DNA of 64,000 nucleotides from JBCCTX01 sp964468435 (GTDB taxonomy: Bacteria; Bacteroidota; Bacteroidia; J057): assembly GCA_964468435.1 (NCBI GenBank), contig CAYXVE010000012.1, forward strand, positions 41,449-105,448, written 5' to 3'. Shown piece by piece: positions 8,932 to 17,770 of this stretch. Each line of letters begins with the position of its first letter. Position 1 is the first letter of the stretch. The notes below the pieces were generated by a model. The model did not search any database and was not told where the DNA came from. It saw nothing but the letters and a program-made list of their open reading frames with translations. Both the position numbers and the translations under genes were made by a program.

Positions 8932-10371
8932 ATGGACAATCAAGTTGCTGATATCGTAATTTTTTTGGGGCGTTTCCACCCCCTGGTGGTTCATTTACCT
9001 ATTGGATTTTTGTTACTGGCAGGGTTATTTGAATGGATGGGCAGAAAGGAAAAATATACATCGCTGAAAGAAGCAGCTACCTTTACCCTGCTGCTTGGTG
9101 CGATCAGTTCGGTAGCGGCTGCAGCATTGGGATATTTGCTTTCTCTGGGGGGAGGATACAATGAATCTACTTTGGACTGGCATATGTGGATGGGAATCTT
9201 TGTATGTGTAGTGTCAATTGTAGCATATTTATATAGGGCTAATATCATACCTACTTTTTCCAGGTTGCCTCAGACGGCTTACATGGGAGTCATGGTGATT
9301 ATGCTAGGATCACTGGGATATACGGGGCATCTTGGAGGTTCACTTACACATGGATCTACCTATCTGACCCAGTATATGCCCAATGGTATGCGTGCGCTTG
9401 CCGGATTACCTCCTCGCGAAACATTCGAGCGTCAGCTAGTAACTAATCTGGACTCTGCAGAAATTTTTGCAGATGTCATCCAGCCTGTACTGGAAGCTCG
9501 CTGTGTAAGTTGCCACAATGAAAACAAAAAAAAGGGAGATCTCTTGATGACAGATTTTGCTATGTTGATGGAGGGTGGAGAGCATGGCGAAGTGATTATG
9601 GCTGGAAATGCAATCAAAAGCGAACTGGTCAGAAGAGTTACCTTACCTAAAGATGATGAGAAATTCATGCCTCCTGAAGGCAAGATACCGCTCAACGATG
9701 ACCAAATTGCCATACTTAACTGGTGGATTGAACAGGGAGCTCCTGAAAAGGATTTAATACATACCCTTGTCGTTACAGAAGACATACGCCCTGCTTTGGA
9801 ACGTGAACTGGGGCTAGATGCAGCTTCTGCACGTGAAAATATGCTCGCTGGAGCTAATGTCTCTCCGGTAGATCCCACTGTTATGGATAATCTGAAAGCC
9901 CAAGGTTTTAAGGTATATCAGATCGCACAGGAAAGCCCTTTCCTGGATGTGGATTTCTCACTGAGTGATACAACCTTAAGCGACAATCAGATCAAAGCAC
10001 TGCTCAAAGCCCAGGACCAGATACTATGGCTTACCCTAAGCAAAAAAGAAGTACAGGATGATCATCTGGAGATCATCGGTCAGTTGCCCAACCTGATGCG
10101 ACTGAGGCTGGATCAGACAAGTATTACAGACGAAGGGATGAAGCATCTCACCTCGTTGAAAAGGTTGGAATATTTGAATCTGTATGGGACAAATGTAAGT
10201 GATGCCTCTCTAGAAAGCCTCAAGACTATCAGCAGCCTGAAGAGTCTCTATCTCTGGCAGACAAACGTCAGCGAAGCTGCTGTAGAAGACCTTGCGGCAG
10301 CTAATCCTGAACTTATGATCGATACGGGATTTCAGTTTTCCAAAACCGCCAACGAACAACCGGGGGAATAG
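8932..10371 (+). CDS. DUF2231 membrane protein fused to planctomycete-type cytochrome c and leucine-rich repeats
   Basis: 479 residues in three parts. Residues 1-160 hold about four membrane helices beginning with GRFHPLVVHLPIGF, typical of DUF2231. Residues 175-275 form a PSCyt1-like haem domain with CVSCH (Cys191, Cys194, His195) and the candidate distal ligand region FMPPEG (Met246), followed by ILNWWIEQGAP. Residues 345-465 are leucine-rich repeats (LRLDQTSITDEGMKHL, LNLYGTNVSD). The membrane anchor would hold a periplasmic haem domain, plausibly carrying electrons to or from secreted dehydrogenases. It starts a run of closely spaced + strand genes, only 11 bases before the epimerase gene. 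Confidence 0.85.
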   Translation: MDNQVADIVIFLGRFHPLVVHLPIGFLLLAGLFEWMGRKEKYTSLKEAATFTLLLGAISSVAAAALGYLLSLGGGYNESTLDWHMWMGIFVCVVSIVAYLYRANIIPTFSRLPQTAYMGVMVIMLGSLGYTGHLGGSLTHGSTYLTQYMPNGMRALAGLPPRETFERQLVTNLDSAEIFADVIQPVLEARCVSCHNENKKKGDLLMTDFAMLMEGGEHGEVIMAGNAIKSELVRRVTLPKDDEKFMPPEGKIPLNDDQIAILNWWIEQGAPEKDLIHTLVVTEDIRPALERELGLDAASARENMLAGANVSPVDPTVMDNLKAQGFKVYQIAQESPFLDVDFSLSDTTLSDNQIKALLKAQDQILWLTLSKKEVQDDHLEIIGQLPNLMRLRLDQTSITDEGMKHLTSLKRLEYLNLYGTNVSDASLESLKTISSLKSLYLWQTNVSEAAVEDLAAANPELMIDTGFQFSKTANEQPGE

Positions 10372-10382
10372 TCTCAATAGAT

Positions 10383-11528
10383 ATGAAAACCCATTGCTAT
10401 CAATTAATTATAATACTAATCTGCATGGCTTGTACTCCCTCAGGGGATAAAGAAACCCTTGCTCAGGCTGAATTACGATCCGAAGTATTTGGCCAAACCC
10501 AAGATGGCGATACGGTAACACTTTTTACGCTGACCAATGCTCAGGGCATGAAAGTGGGAGTCATTGATTATGGTGGGATCATTACCGAGATCACGGTTCC
10601 TGACAGAGAGGGAAACATGGATAATGTGGTATTGGGATTTGACAATCTTGCTCAATACGAATCTGGACATCCCTTTTTGGGTGCATTGGTAGGTCGCTAC
10701 GCTAACCGGATTGGGAAGGCACAGTTTACCCTGGATGACTCTACCTACGTCCTTGCTGCCAATAACGGCCCCAATTCCTTACATGGCGGACTTAAAGGCT
10801 TTGATAAACGAATTTGGAAATCTGAGGGATTCCGGAACAATGATGGAGTGGCTGTGAAGTTGATGTACACAAGTGTAGATGGCGAAGAGGGTTATCCAGG
10901 TACCTTGAATACAACGGTAACCTACACCCTAACAGACAGTAATGAACTCAGAATTGATTATTTCGCAACTACGGACAAGAAAACGGTTCTGAATCTTACC
11001 AACCACTCGTATTTTAACCTCAAAGATGGAGGAGCTAGTGATATTTTGGGACATGAACTGATGCTCAAAGCAGATTTTTTTACGCCTGTCGACAGTACGA
11101 TGATCCCTACCGGAGAGATCCGTTCTGTAGAGGGGACTCCTTTTGATTTCAGAAATCCCAAGACCATAGGGACTGAGATAGATGCTGAAGATCAGCAAAT
11201 ACAATACGGCGGTGGTTATGACCACAACTATATCCTGAACAGACCCAATGATCTGGAGTTGGTATTTTTCGCAATAGTATATGAACCGTCAAGCAGCCGT
11301 AAAATGGAGGTATTGACGACTTTACCTGGCGTTCAGCTCTACTGTGGAAACTTCCTGGATGGTTCACTTATCGGACCTGGAGGAAAAGTGTATCAGAAGC
11401 GCTCAGGATTATGCCTCGAAACCCAGCATTATCCTGATTCACCTAACAAACCCGAATTTCCAAGTCCTGTTCTCGAACCAGGTGAAACTTACGAACACAC
11501 TACTGTTTTCAGGTTTGGGGTAAGATAA
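10383..11528 (+). CDS. galM: Aldose 1-epimerase, exported lipoprotein
   Basis: 381 residues of the galactose mutarotase family, which interconverts alpha and beta anomers of aldoses. Active-site elements are visible: GRYANRIG (Arg105/Arg109), His134 in NSLHGG, His208 in LTNHSYFNL and the catalytic base Glu346 in LCLETQHYPDSPN. The N-terminus is a hydrophobic signal with CMAC and Cys17, suggesting lipoprotein export rather than the cytoplasmic location of E. coli GalM. Secreted epimerases are common in Bacteroidota sugar loci. It is followed 87 bases later by the transporter pair, so it may supply the anomer that the symporter takes. Confidence 0.9.
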   Translation: MKTHCYQLIIILICMACTPSGDKETLAQAELRSEVFGQTQDGDTVTLFTLTNAQGMKVGVIDYGGIITEITVPDREGNMDNVVLGFDNLAQYESGHPFLGALVGRYANRIGKAQFTLDDSTYVLAANNGPNSLHGGLKGFDKRIWKSEGFRNNDGVAVKLMYTSVDGEEGYPGTLNTTVTYTLTDSNELRIDYFATTDKKTVLNLTNHSYFNLKDGGASDILGHELMLKADFFTPVDSTMIPTGEIRSVEGTPFDFRNPKTIGTEIDAEDQQIQYGGGYDHNYILNRPNDLELVFFAIVYEPSSSRKMEVLTTLPGVQLYCGNFLDGSLIGPGGKVYQKRSGLCLETQHYPDSPNKPEFPSPVLEPGETYEHTTVFRFGVR

Positions 11529-11615
11529 GTAACTCATGAAATGATTCTCTTATAAAATTTCCCGGTATATTTTATAGATTTATCCTGAATAAAGCTCTAC
11601 TACTAACCTTAACCT

Positions 11616-11843
11616 ATGATCAAACGAAAAAAAATTCCATGGTATTTGAGTTGTACGGTCATGATCGTACTCTCAGTACTTACATTCACACCAGTCATTA
11701 CACCTGCCCATACTTATAAACCCATGTTGATGGGGATTCCCTACACCCTCTGGACGGGATTTTTGTTGACAGTTGCACTGGTACTGATCACATATATCGG
11801 GGCTAGTGTTCATTTTGGAAAAAACGATAAGGAGATATCATGA
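11616..11843 (+). CDS. DUF3311-like small membrane protein, symporter partner
   Basis: 75 residues with two predicted membrane helices (about 10-28 and 42-66) and the sequence GIPYTLWTGFLLTV, typical of small proteins encoded directly before SSS-family symporters (DUF3311 type). Its stop codon overlaps the start of the symporter gene in an ATGA, so the two are translationally coupled and probably form one transport system. A basic MIKRKK start fits a cytoplasmic N-terminus. Confidence 0.8.
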   Translation: MIKRKKIPWYLSCTVMIVLSVLTFTPVITPAHTYKPMLMGIPYTLWTGFLLTVALVLITYIGASVHFGKNDKEIS

Positions 11844-13291
11844 TTGAATGGTTGATAGGTATAAGTATTGTATATCTGGGAATTTTAGGCACCCTGGCCT
11901 GGCGTTCCAGACAAAAAAACACTTCAGCGGATTCTTTTATGCTGGGAGGTCAGAGCCTGGGATATATCATAGGGTTTATGACTGTGGCCGCAACGATGTT
12001 TAGCACCTTTACCCTGATGGGAATGCCTGACTTTTTCAGATTAAATGGGATTGGGGCTTGGATTTTTCTGGCCGTATCAGATGGTGCTATGATCTTCGTA
12101 ATTATCTGGTTTGCCTATTATCTCAGAAGAAAGGTCGCCAGAAATGGGTTTAAAGGCATGGCGGGACTGCTCAATAAATGCTATAATTCCAAAACTGCAG
12201 GTTTTGTCTATTTCGCAGGCATATTTTTATTTCTAATCCCCTATGTAGCTATTCAGATAAGGGGGATTGGAATATTTCTGGAGGCTGTATTTCCCAATGC
12301 CCTTCCTTATTGGGGATGGGGACTGTGTATTATTGGTCTGATGCTATTGTATAGTGAAACAGGTGGATTAAAAGCGATCATCTTTGCTGATGTATTACAG
12401 GGTACCTTACTGATGATTGTCGTATGGCTAATAGCATCCAGTTGTGTGAAAGCGCTGGGAGGGGTAGCGGAAATGTTTGCCCAGGTGGAGCAAGTCAATG
12501 CTCCCCTATTATCAGTCCCCGGTCCCAACGGTCTTTTTTCTGTACAGTTTATGTTGGGATCTTTTTTGGTGTTACTATTGATGCCCATTACCCAGCCACA
12601 GTTTTCTACGCGCTTGGTGATCATGCGCGATCTGAAAGCTACACATCGCATGGCTGTGGCAGTAGGATGTTTTGCCATTCTAGTGATTATGCCTACGATT
12701 CCTATAGGGCTGTATGGCGCATTGAATTATGCAGATCTGTCTACCGCTGATTTCCTATCCCAGGTATTGCTGTTTGATCAGGTCAACTGGATAGCTGCGG
12801 CAGCGATTATCGGATTGATTGCAGCAGCGATCTCTACAAGTGATTCGCAGATTTTTGCTTTGGGCTCGGAGTTTCGTTCACTGCTTGGCGGTACTGAAAA
12901 AGCCAACCTGTTCAGAGCTAAAATAGCTATTTTGGTTTTTGCTTTTGCAGCATGGGTTTTTTCCATCTTCGCTAGCGATCAACTGGTGCTATTGGCTAGG
13001 GTGAGCTTTGCCGGTACAGCGATGATGGGACCAATGATACTTGCAGCGATCCTCACCCAAAAGAAGCAAGGTTCCGAAATTATTGTCGTTTCTGCCATCG
13101 GTCTGTTAGCCTTTTTGGCTTCTCTTCTCGGAATTATCCCAGATAGCCTTTGGGGCTTTAGATTGGATTTGATCCTGCTGGGACTGATAGGTCTGGTGAC
13201 AGTGATTTCGGTGTTATTACGAAAAGGTAAGGGAGAGGAGGATGAATCCCAGGTAGCTGAAACATGGGAGATAGCCAACCAGGATAGCTGA
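11840..13291 (+). CDS. Sodium:solute symporter (SSS family)
   Basis: 483 residues with about 13 hydrophobic segments. The sequence DSFMLGGQSLGYIIGFMTVAATMFSTFT is typical of the SSS family near helix 2, and GFKGMAGLLNKCYNSKTAGF and TDADFL-like later segments follow. It couples solute uptake to sodium at the inner membrane. Its neighbours (aldose epimerase before, enolase-superfamily enzyme after) suggest a sugar or sugar-acid substrate. The start overlaps the stop of the DUF3311-like partner. It is not closely similar to the other symporter in the window at 18967. Confidence 0.9.
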   Translation: MIEWLIGISIVYLGILGTLAWRSRQKNTSADSFMLGGQSLGYIIGFMTVAATMFSTFTLMGMPDFFRLNGIGAWIFLAVSDGAMIFVIIWFAYYLRRKVARNGFKGMAGLLNKCYNSKTAGFVYFAGIFLFLIPYVAIQIRGIGIFLEAVFPNALPYWGWGLCIIGLMLLYSETGGLKAIIFADVLQGTLLMIVVWLIASSCVKALGGVAEMFAQVEQVNAPLLSVPGPNGLFSVQFMLGSFLVLLLMPITQPQFSTRLVIMRDLKATHRMAVAVGCFAILVIMPTIPIGLYGALNYADLSTADFLSQVLLFDQVNWIAAAAIIGLIAAAISTSDSQIFALGSEFRSLLGGTEKANLFRAKIAILVFAFAAWVFSIFASDQLVLLARVSFAGTAMMGPMILAAILTQKKQGSEIIVVSAIGLLAFLASLLGIIPDSLWGFRLDLILLGLIGLVTVISVLLRKGKGEEDESQVAETWEIANQDS

Positions 13292-13366
13292 TCTGAATGC
13301 CAGATATGTATTTATGCAAATCATTTTCTTTAAGTAGAGAGAAAAACTTATATGTAAGAAAAGCAA

Positions 13367-14746
13367 ATGGACCATTCCCGCAGAAAATTTGTCAAACAAT
13401 TGGGTGTAGCGGCTATGGCTACCTCTTTGCCTATTTACAACAGATCAACATATCCTCATATGCCTTTGAGACCGGTATCTATTCAAAAGGTTAATACTAA
13501 CTTTGAGCGAGAACCTTTGAGACGACCTTTTGGATTTAAAGGAGGATCGCTATCTGAAATCTGGCAGACAGCATCACTTTTGGAAAGTGATGGGGGTACA
13601 CGTAAGGTAGGCCTGGGAGTCCAAAGTGTATTATGGTCCGATGCCAGTGTTTTTGCTGCTCATTCTGAAAATGGTGGCAATGCACTGATGTTTTCCATGA
13701 CTGAGTATGCCCTCCAACTCATCAAAGGTCAGACATTTGAAAATCCCGTCGTGTTACTGAACGATATTCTGGAAGAGGTGTATGCTTATGGAAAAAAGAT
13801 TACGGGAAATAACCAGTTGCGCAAAACCTTTGCATTAAATGCCCTGGTTAGTGTTGATAATGCTGCATGGCTGCTGTACGCAGCAGATAATGGTGTAAAG
13901 CATTTTGATCATATGATCCCGGAAGTGTATCGTCCCTCACTTTCACATAGACATACTAAAGTAGCAAGTATTCCTGCCTTAGGGTATGGCACGCCCATGG
14001 ATGAGATCAAAGCTCTTGCTGATGAAGGATACTTTATTATGAAAATCAAGATCGGAGCTCCTGGCGACCAACAGCAAATGCTCGAACAAGATAAAGCCTT
14101 TCTGAAGGATATCCACGAAACAATAGGGCACTATGAAACACATCATACTGAGGACGGTAAGATACCCTACTACTTCGATGCCAACGGGAGATATGAAAGC
14201 AAGGATACACTCCTGCGCTTCCTGGATTATGCAGATAAGATCAAGGCACTAGATCAAATTGCATTGGTGGAAGAACCTTTTGGTGAACGGAATAAAGCTT
14301 TTGTAGGTGACATAGGAGTAGTGATTGCCGCAGATGAAAGCGCACATACGGATGAGGATGCCAGAGAGCGTATTGAACAAGGGTATGGATCAATTGCAGT
14401 CAAAGCCGTTGCAAAGACCTTAAGCATGACCCTGAAAATTGTCAAGGTTGCTCATGAACAAAATATTCCCTGCTTTTGCGCAGATTTGACTGTAAATCCC
14501 ATTTTGGTGGAATGGAACAAGGTTGTTGCAGCACGGCTGGCGCCTTTCGAAGGATTGAACTTTGGCCTTCAGGAAACCAATGGACATCAGAATTACCGCG
14601 ACTGGGATAAGATGAAATCTTACCATCCCCACCCGGGTGCCTCTTGGACCATCGATCGAGATGGCGTATATCCGCTAGGTGAGGATTTCTATCATAAAAA
14701 TGGGGGAATATTTGATCCCTCTCCCCATTATGATGCTTTGTTATAG
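13367..14746 (+). CDS. Enolase-superfamily enzyme with Tat signal (mandelate racemase/muconate cycloisomerase type)
   Basis: 459 residues. The N-terminal SRRKFVKQLG (Arg5-Arg6) and following Ala-rich stretch predict Tat export. The body shows enolase-superfamily catalytic elements: K226-I-K228 at the end of a barrel strand, metal ligands Asp271 (with Asn273), Glu302/Glu303 and Asp323-Glu324, and a lysine-bearing VKAVAK (346-350). Enzymes of this type abstract a proton next to a carboxylate, in racemases, epimerases or acid-sugar dehydratases. The location next to an SSS symporter and epimerase suggests an acid sugar. Export of a Mg-dependent enzyme of this class is less usual. Confidence 0.86.
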   Translation: MDHSRRKFVKQLGVAAMATSLPIYNRSTYPHMPLRPVSIQKVNTNFEREPLRRPFGFKGGSLSEIWQTASLLESDGGTRKVGLGVQSVLWSDASVFAAHSENGGNALMFSMTEYALQLIKGQTFENPVVLLNDILEEVYAYGKKITGNNQLRKTFALNALVSVDNAAWLLYAADNGVKHFDHMIPEVYRPSLSHRHTKVASIPALGYGTPMDEIKALADEGYFIMKIKIGAPGDQQQMLEQDKAFLKDIHETIGHYETHHTEDGKIPYYFDANGRYESKDTLLRFLDYADKIKALDQIALVEEPFGERNKAFVGDIGVVIAADESAHTDEDARERIEQGYGSIAVKAVAKTLSMTLKIVKVAHEQNIPCFCADLTVNPILVEWNKVVAARLAPFEGLNFGLQETNGHQNYRDWDKMKSYHPHPGASWTIDRDGVYPLGEDFYHKNGGIFDPSPHYDALL

Positions 14747-14788
14747 GGAAAAACATTGATTATTTAAGTACTTACTAAAGGCAAAAAC

Positions 14789-15658
14789 ATGACGGATTTA
14801 TCTACGTTACATGGACTGATCAGTGATTTGTTTGTATGGCCTAGAACACAATCAGAGTGGAATCAGTACAGATTATCATATGAGCAGGTTGCGCATTACA
14901 AGGAATTTGGATATGTGTCCGGTATCAAAATTCTGGACGATTGGCAGATAGAACGATTGAAAGAGGAACTTTCCCAGATCATGAATCCGGAGCATCCAAG
15001 CAATAGCTTATTTCATGAATTTCACAGCAATGAGTCTGCTGATTCTGAGACAGTTTTGTTTCATGCGTTGGGGGCATGGCGCGTTACTCAGGGATTTCAC
15101 GATGTGTTGTGGAATCCAGCTTTTGTCATGGCCGCGAGCCAACTGCTTGAAGGTCCAGTCAGATTCTGGCATGACCAGCTTTTTTGCAAACCCGCACTGC
15201 ATGGAGGCGTGGTAGCATGGCACCAAGACTATTCCTATTGGACCCGGACAAAACCCATGGCACATCTGACTTGTTGGGTTGGACTGGATGACGCCGATGT
15301 AGAAAATGGCTGTTTGTATTATGTTCCCAAAAGTCATGAGTGGGGGTTGCTGGATAAGCCTGATTTGGCAGGAGATATGGAAAGGATTATGGATTTTTTG
15401 ACAGAAGAGCAAAAACAGGCCTTTCAACCTATTCCGATAAAGCTTAAAAGCGGATATGGTACTTTTCACCATCCCTTGTTGGTACATGGCTCTTATGCCA
15501 ATAAAACAGAAAGAGCTCGAAGAGCATTTGTCCTGAATGTATTCCGGGATGGCGTGCATTCTGAGAGCAACCAACCTTTGTTGGAAGGGGTACCTCCAGT
15601 GCCTGCCGGTAACAAGATCTCAGGTAATTTCTTTCCATTACTGTATGAAAATAACTAA
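14789..15658 (+). CDS. Phytanoyl-CoA dioxygenase (PhyH) family oxygenase
   Basis: 289 residues of the Fe(II)/2-oxoglutarate-dependent PhyH family. The iron-binding triad is visible as His145-x-Asp147 (WHQDYSYW) and His233 (LLVHGSYANKT), with arginines 242-245 available for 2-oxoglutarate. A conserved WVGLDDADVENGCLYYVPKSH segment confirms the family. There is no signal peptide, so it acts in the cytoplasm. The family hydroxylates diverse small molecules; the substrate is unknown. It starts 42 bases after the enolase-superfamily gene and is the last member of the run. Confidence 0.88.
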   Translation: MTDLSTLHGLISDLFVWPRTQSEWNQYRLSYEQVAHYKEFGYVSGIKILDDWQIERLKEELSQIMNPEHPSNSLFHEFHSNESADSETVLFHALGAWRVTQGFHDVLWNPAFVMAASQLLEGPVRFWHDQLFCKPALHGGVVAWHQDYSYWTRTKPMAHLTCWVGLDDADVENGCLYYVPKSHEWGLLDKPDLAGDMERIMDFLTEEQKQAFQPIPIKLKSGYGTFHHPLLVHGSYANKTERARRAFVLNVFRDGVHSESNQPLLEGVPPVPAGNKISGNFFPLLYENN

Positions 15659-15800
15659 TCAGACCTACTCCTGTAACAGGTTCATGTTCACTAGCTATCG
15701 GTTGGAAATGTGATTTTCCATATTCGGTGCTGACAGTTGGTTTTTCATATCTGCATTTTCCTATTTATAATTGGAGATTACTATCACTTAAACCAAGAAC

Positions 15801-16829
15801 ATGGATCAAGTGGCTAAGTGTATCATGAATACTCGTGGATTTTGGATATGGCTAATGATTATCATACTAGCATGGATCTTTGAGCCAGAAGCTATACCCT
15901 GGCTGTTGATATTGGGAATAGGGAGTTGGTTGATTATCAGGAATAAAAATAAAAAGATTAAGCTGGAGCGAGAAGATAAACGAGACCTTGCTAATAAATT
16001 ACAGCGCACCCAAAAGCAGATCGCTGTAACAGATCGCAGACTGACCAGAATGGAAAAAATGGCGATGTTGGGAGAACTTACGGCAGGGATTGCACATGAA
16101 TTGAAAAACCCTATCAATTTTGTCGTAAACAGTGCAGCTCCTCTCAGCAGAAATGTAGATGAGCTTTGTAAGTTATTAGAAAAATATCAACAACTTTCTA
16201 CGGATGGAAGTCTACGAGAAGAACTGGAAAAAATCCGGCAATACGAGCGGGAAATTGAAGTAGGCTTAGCTATTCATGAGACACAGGAACTCATCAAGGG
16301 TATAGAAGAAGGGGCATCCAGAACCAGTAATATTGTGAAAGAACTCCGGGAATTTACCCGTGAAGATGACCGTAACAAAGCCTGGGCAAATGTGCATGAA
16401 GCTATAGAAAGTACACTCAATCTTTTGGCCAACAGAACCAAAGCCGGTATCAATATTGTTAGGCAATATGATCCGGAGCTTCCGGAAATATATGCTTATC
16501 CTGCCAAGCTCAAACAAGTATTTATGAATCTACTCGATAATGCGATAGATGCACTTCATGGAAGAGGTCAAATTACAGTGAAAACCGTGCATGCCCCTGA
16601 TTATATCTATATTTATATATCAGATAATGGTCCTGGTATGTCTGAAGACCTGATAAACCACATTTTTGATCCTTTTTTTTCTACCAAAAAGGATGATGAA
16701 GGTACTGGTTTGGGATTGTATATTTCTAAACGTATTGTAGAAAGACACCAGGGGGAGATCACGGTTTTGAGTCAGGAGGGACCGGGTACTACATTTGAAA
16801 TTAAATTACCTACATCAAGAGAGAAATAA
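15801..16829 (+). CDS. Sensor histidine kinase, NtrB-like
   Basis: 342 residues. Two hydrophobic segments (13-27 and 32-46) with almost no periplasmic loop anchor it in the membrane, followed by a coiled-coil linker (48-85). The HisKA box has the phosphoacceptor His99 in GIAHELKNPINF, and the ATPase domain has the N box NLLDNAIDAL, G1 DNGPGM, F box DPFFSTK and G2 GTGLGL. With so little external sequence it probably senses a membrane or cytoplasmic signal. No response regulator is encoded next to it, so it is an orphan kinase. The YeeZ-like gene follows after 26 bases. Confidence 0.9.
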   Translation: MDQVAKCIMNTRGFWIWLMIIILAWIFEPEAIPWLLILGIGSWLIIRNKNKKIKLEREDKRDLANKLQRTQKQIAVTDRRLTRMEKMAMLGELTAGIAHELKNPINFVVNSAAPLSRNVDELCKLLEKYQQLSTDGSLREELEKIRQYEREIEVGLAIHETQELIKGIEEGASRTSNIVKELREFTREDDRNKAWANVHEAIESTLNLLANRTKAGINIVRQYDPELPEIYAYPAKLKQVFMNLLDNAIDALHGRGQITVKTVHAPDYIYIYISDNGPGMSEDLINHIFDPFFSTKKDDEGTGLGLYISKRIVERHQGEITVLSQEGPGTTFEIKLPTSREK

Positions 16830-16855
16830 TATTCATATCAGAAATATTTCATTTT

Positions 16856-17683
16856 ATGACCATTGAGCGGATTGCCATACTGGGTTGCGGTTGGATGGGT
16901 TTGCCGATAGCAGTGAATTTGCGTGAAAAAGGTTATCGTATTCACGGTGCCACGACTACTCCTTCCAAGTTGCTGCTGCTTGAAGAAAAAGGGATAGAAC
17001 CTTTTATGATACATGTGAGTGAGAAGGGAATAGAGGGTGATATAAATTCTTTTCTAGAGACGGATTTACTGTATATCAACATACCTCCCCGCCGGATAGA
17101 ACCCAGCATCGCTAGGGTCTATCCTACAATGATACGACTCATACTCAATAGCGTAGCTGGAACTTCCCTAAAGGGTATCATTTTCATAAGTGCTACTTCT
17201 GTTTATGGATCCTCCCCTCGACCTATCACAGAAAAGGATGGGGTAAATCCACAAACTGCCTCAGGTGAAGCATTGGTAAGTGCAGAAAGGTTGATACAGC
17301 AACAGGAACTTCCCTGGATCATAATACGCTTAAGCGGATTGATCGGAAAACAACGTCATCCAGTAAAATTTCTGGCAGGAAAACAGAATATTACTCAAGG
17401 CAACGAAGTTGTCAATCTTATTCACCTGGAGGATTGTATTGGTTTGACCTATAAAGTGATCCAACAACAACCATGGGGCGAAATCTTTAACGGAGTGGCA
17501 GGCAAGCACCCCAGCCGGAAAGCGTATTATACTCACACAGCCCAAAAATATGGGCTGCCTTTACCGGAATTTGCACCTGATTTTAATCCTCCTCAAAAAT
17601 GGATTTCCAATAAAAAATCTATACATTATCTCTACTATCACTATCAATATCCTGATCCTGATGAGATGCCTGTAGATCTGTAA
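16856..17683 (+). CDS. NAD(P)-binding SDR-type reductase/epimerase, YeeZ-like
   Basis: 275 residues, cytoplasmic. An N-terminal nucleotide-binding fold GCGWMGLPIA replaces the classical GxxGxxG of extended SDRs, followed by ISATSVYGSSP with the SDR Ser/Tyr region, but the Tyr-x-x-x-Lys motif is weak. This matches the YeeZ-like subgroup of NAD-dependent epimerase/dehydratase proteins, whose reaction is not established. It lies 26 bases after the kinase gene and may be co-transcribed. Confidence 0.8.
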   Translation: MTIERIAILGCGWMGLPIAVNLREKGYRIHGATTTPSKLLLLEEKGIEPFMIHVSEKGIEGDINSFLETDLLYINIPPRRIEPSIARVYPTMIRLILNSVAGTSLKGIIFISATSVYGSSPRPITEKDGVNPQTASGEALVSAERLIQQQELPWIIIRLSGLIGKQRHPVKFLAGKQNITQGNEVVNLIHLEDCIGLTYKVIQQQPWGEIFNGVAGKHPSRKAYYTHTAQKYGLPLPEFAPDFNPPQKWISNKKSIHYLYYHYQYPDPDEMPVDL

Positions 17684-17691
17684 AGGTAGAC

Positions 17692-17717
17692 CATATAAAA
17701 CTATTTTTATATGTTTG
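17692..17717 (+). promoter_or_regulatory. AT-rich hairpin overlapping a candidate -7 box
   Basis: CATATAAAA (17692-17700) and TTTTATATG (17705-17713) form a perfect 9-base AT-rich stem with a 4-base loop. TATGTTTG (17710-17717) overlaps its right arm and fits the TAnnTTTG promoter box, 53 bases before yaaA. It could be the yaaA promoter or a weak terminator of the previous gene; the sequence cannot decide. Confidence 0.35.
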
Positions 17718-17770
17718 TAGTAAACCAAATCAATTTGTCTTTTTAGAAAATATTAACAGAAACGAAGGCT

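Noticed and set aside
9432..9878. A 148-codon minus strand frame opposite the haem protein
   Set aside because: Shadow; low-complexity Ser-rich product without homology.
15008..15574. A 188-codon minus strand frame opposite the PhyH gene
   Set aside because: Shadow of the PhyH gene, which has an intact iron-binding triad.
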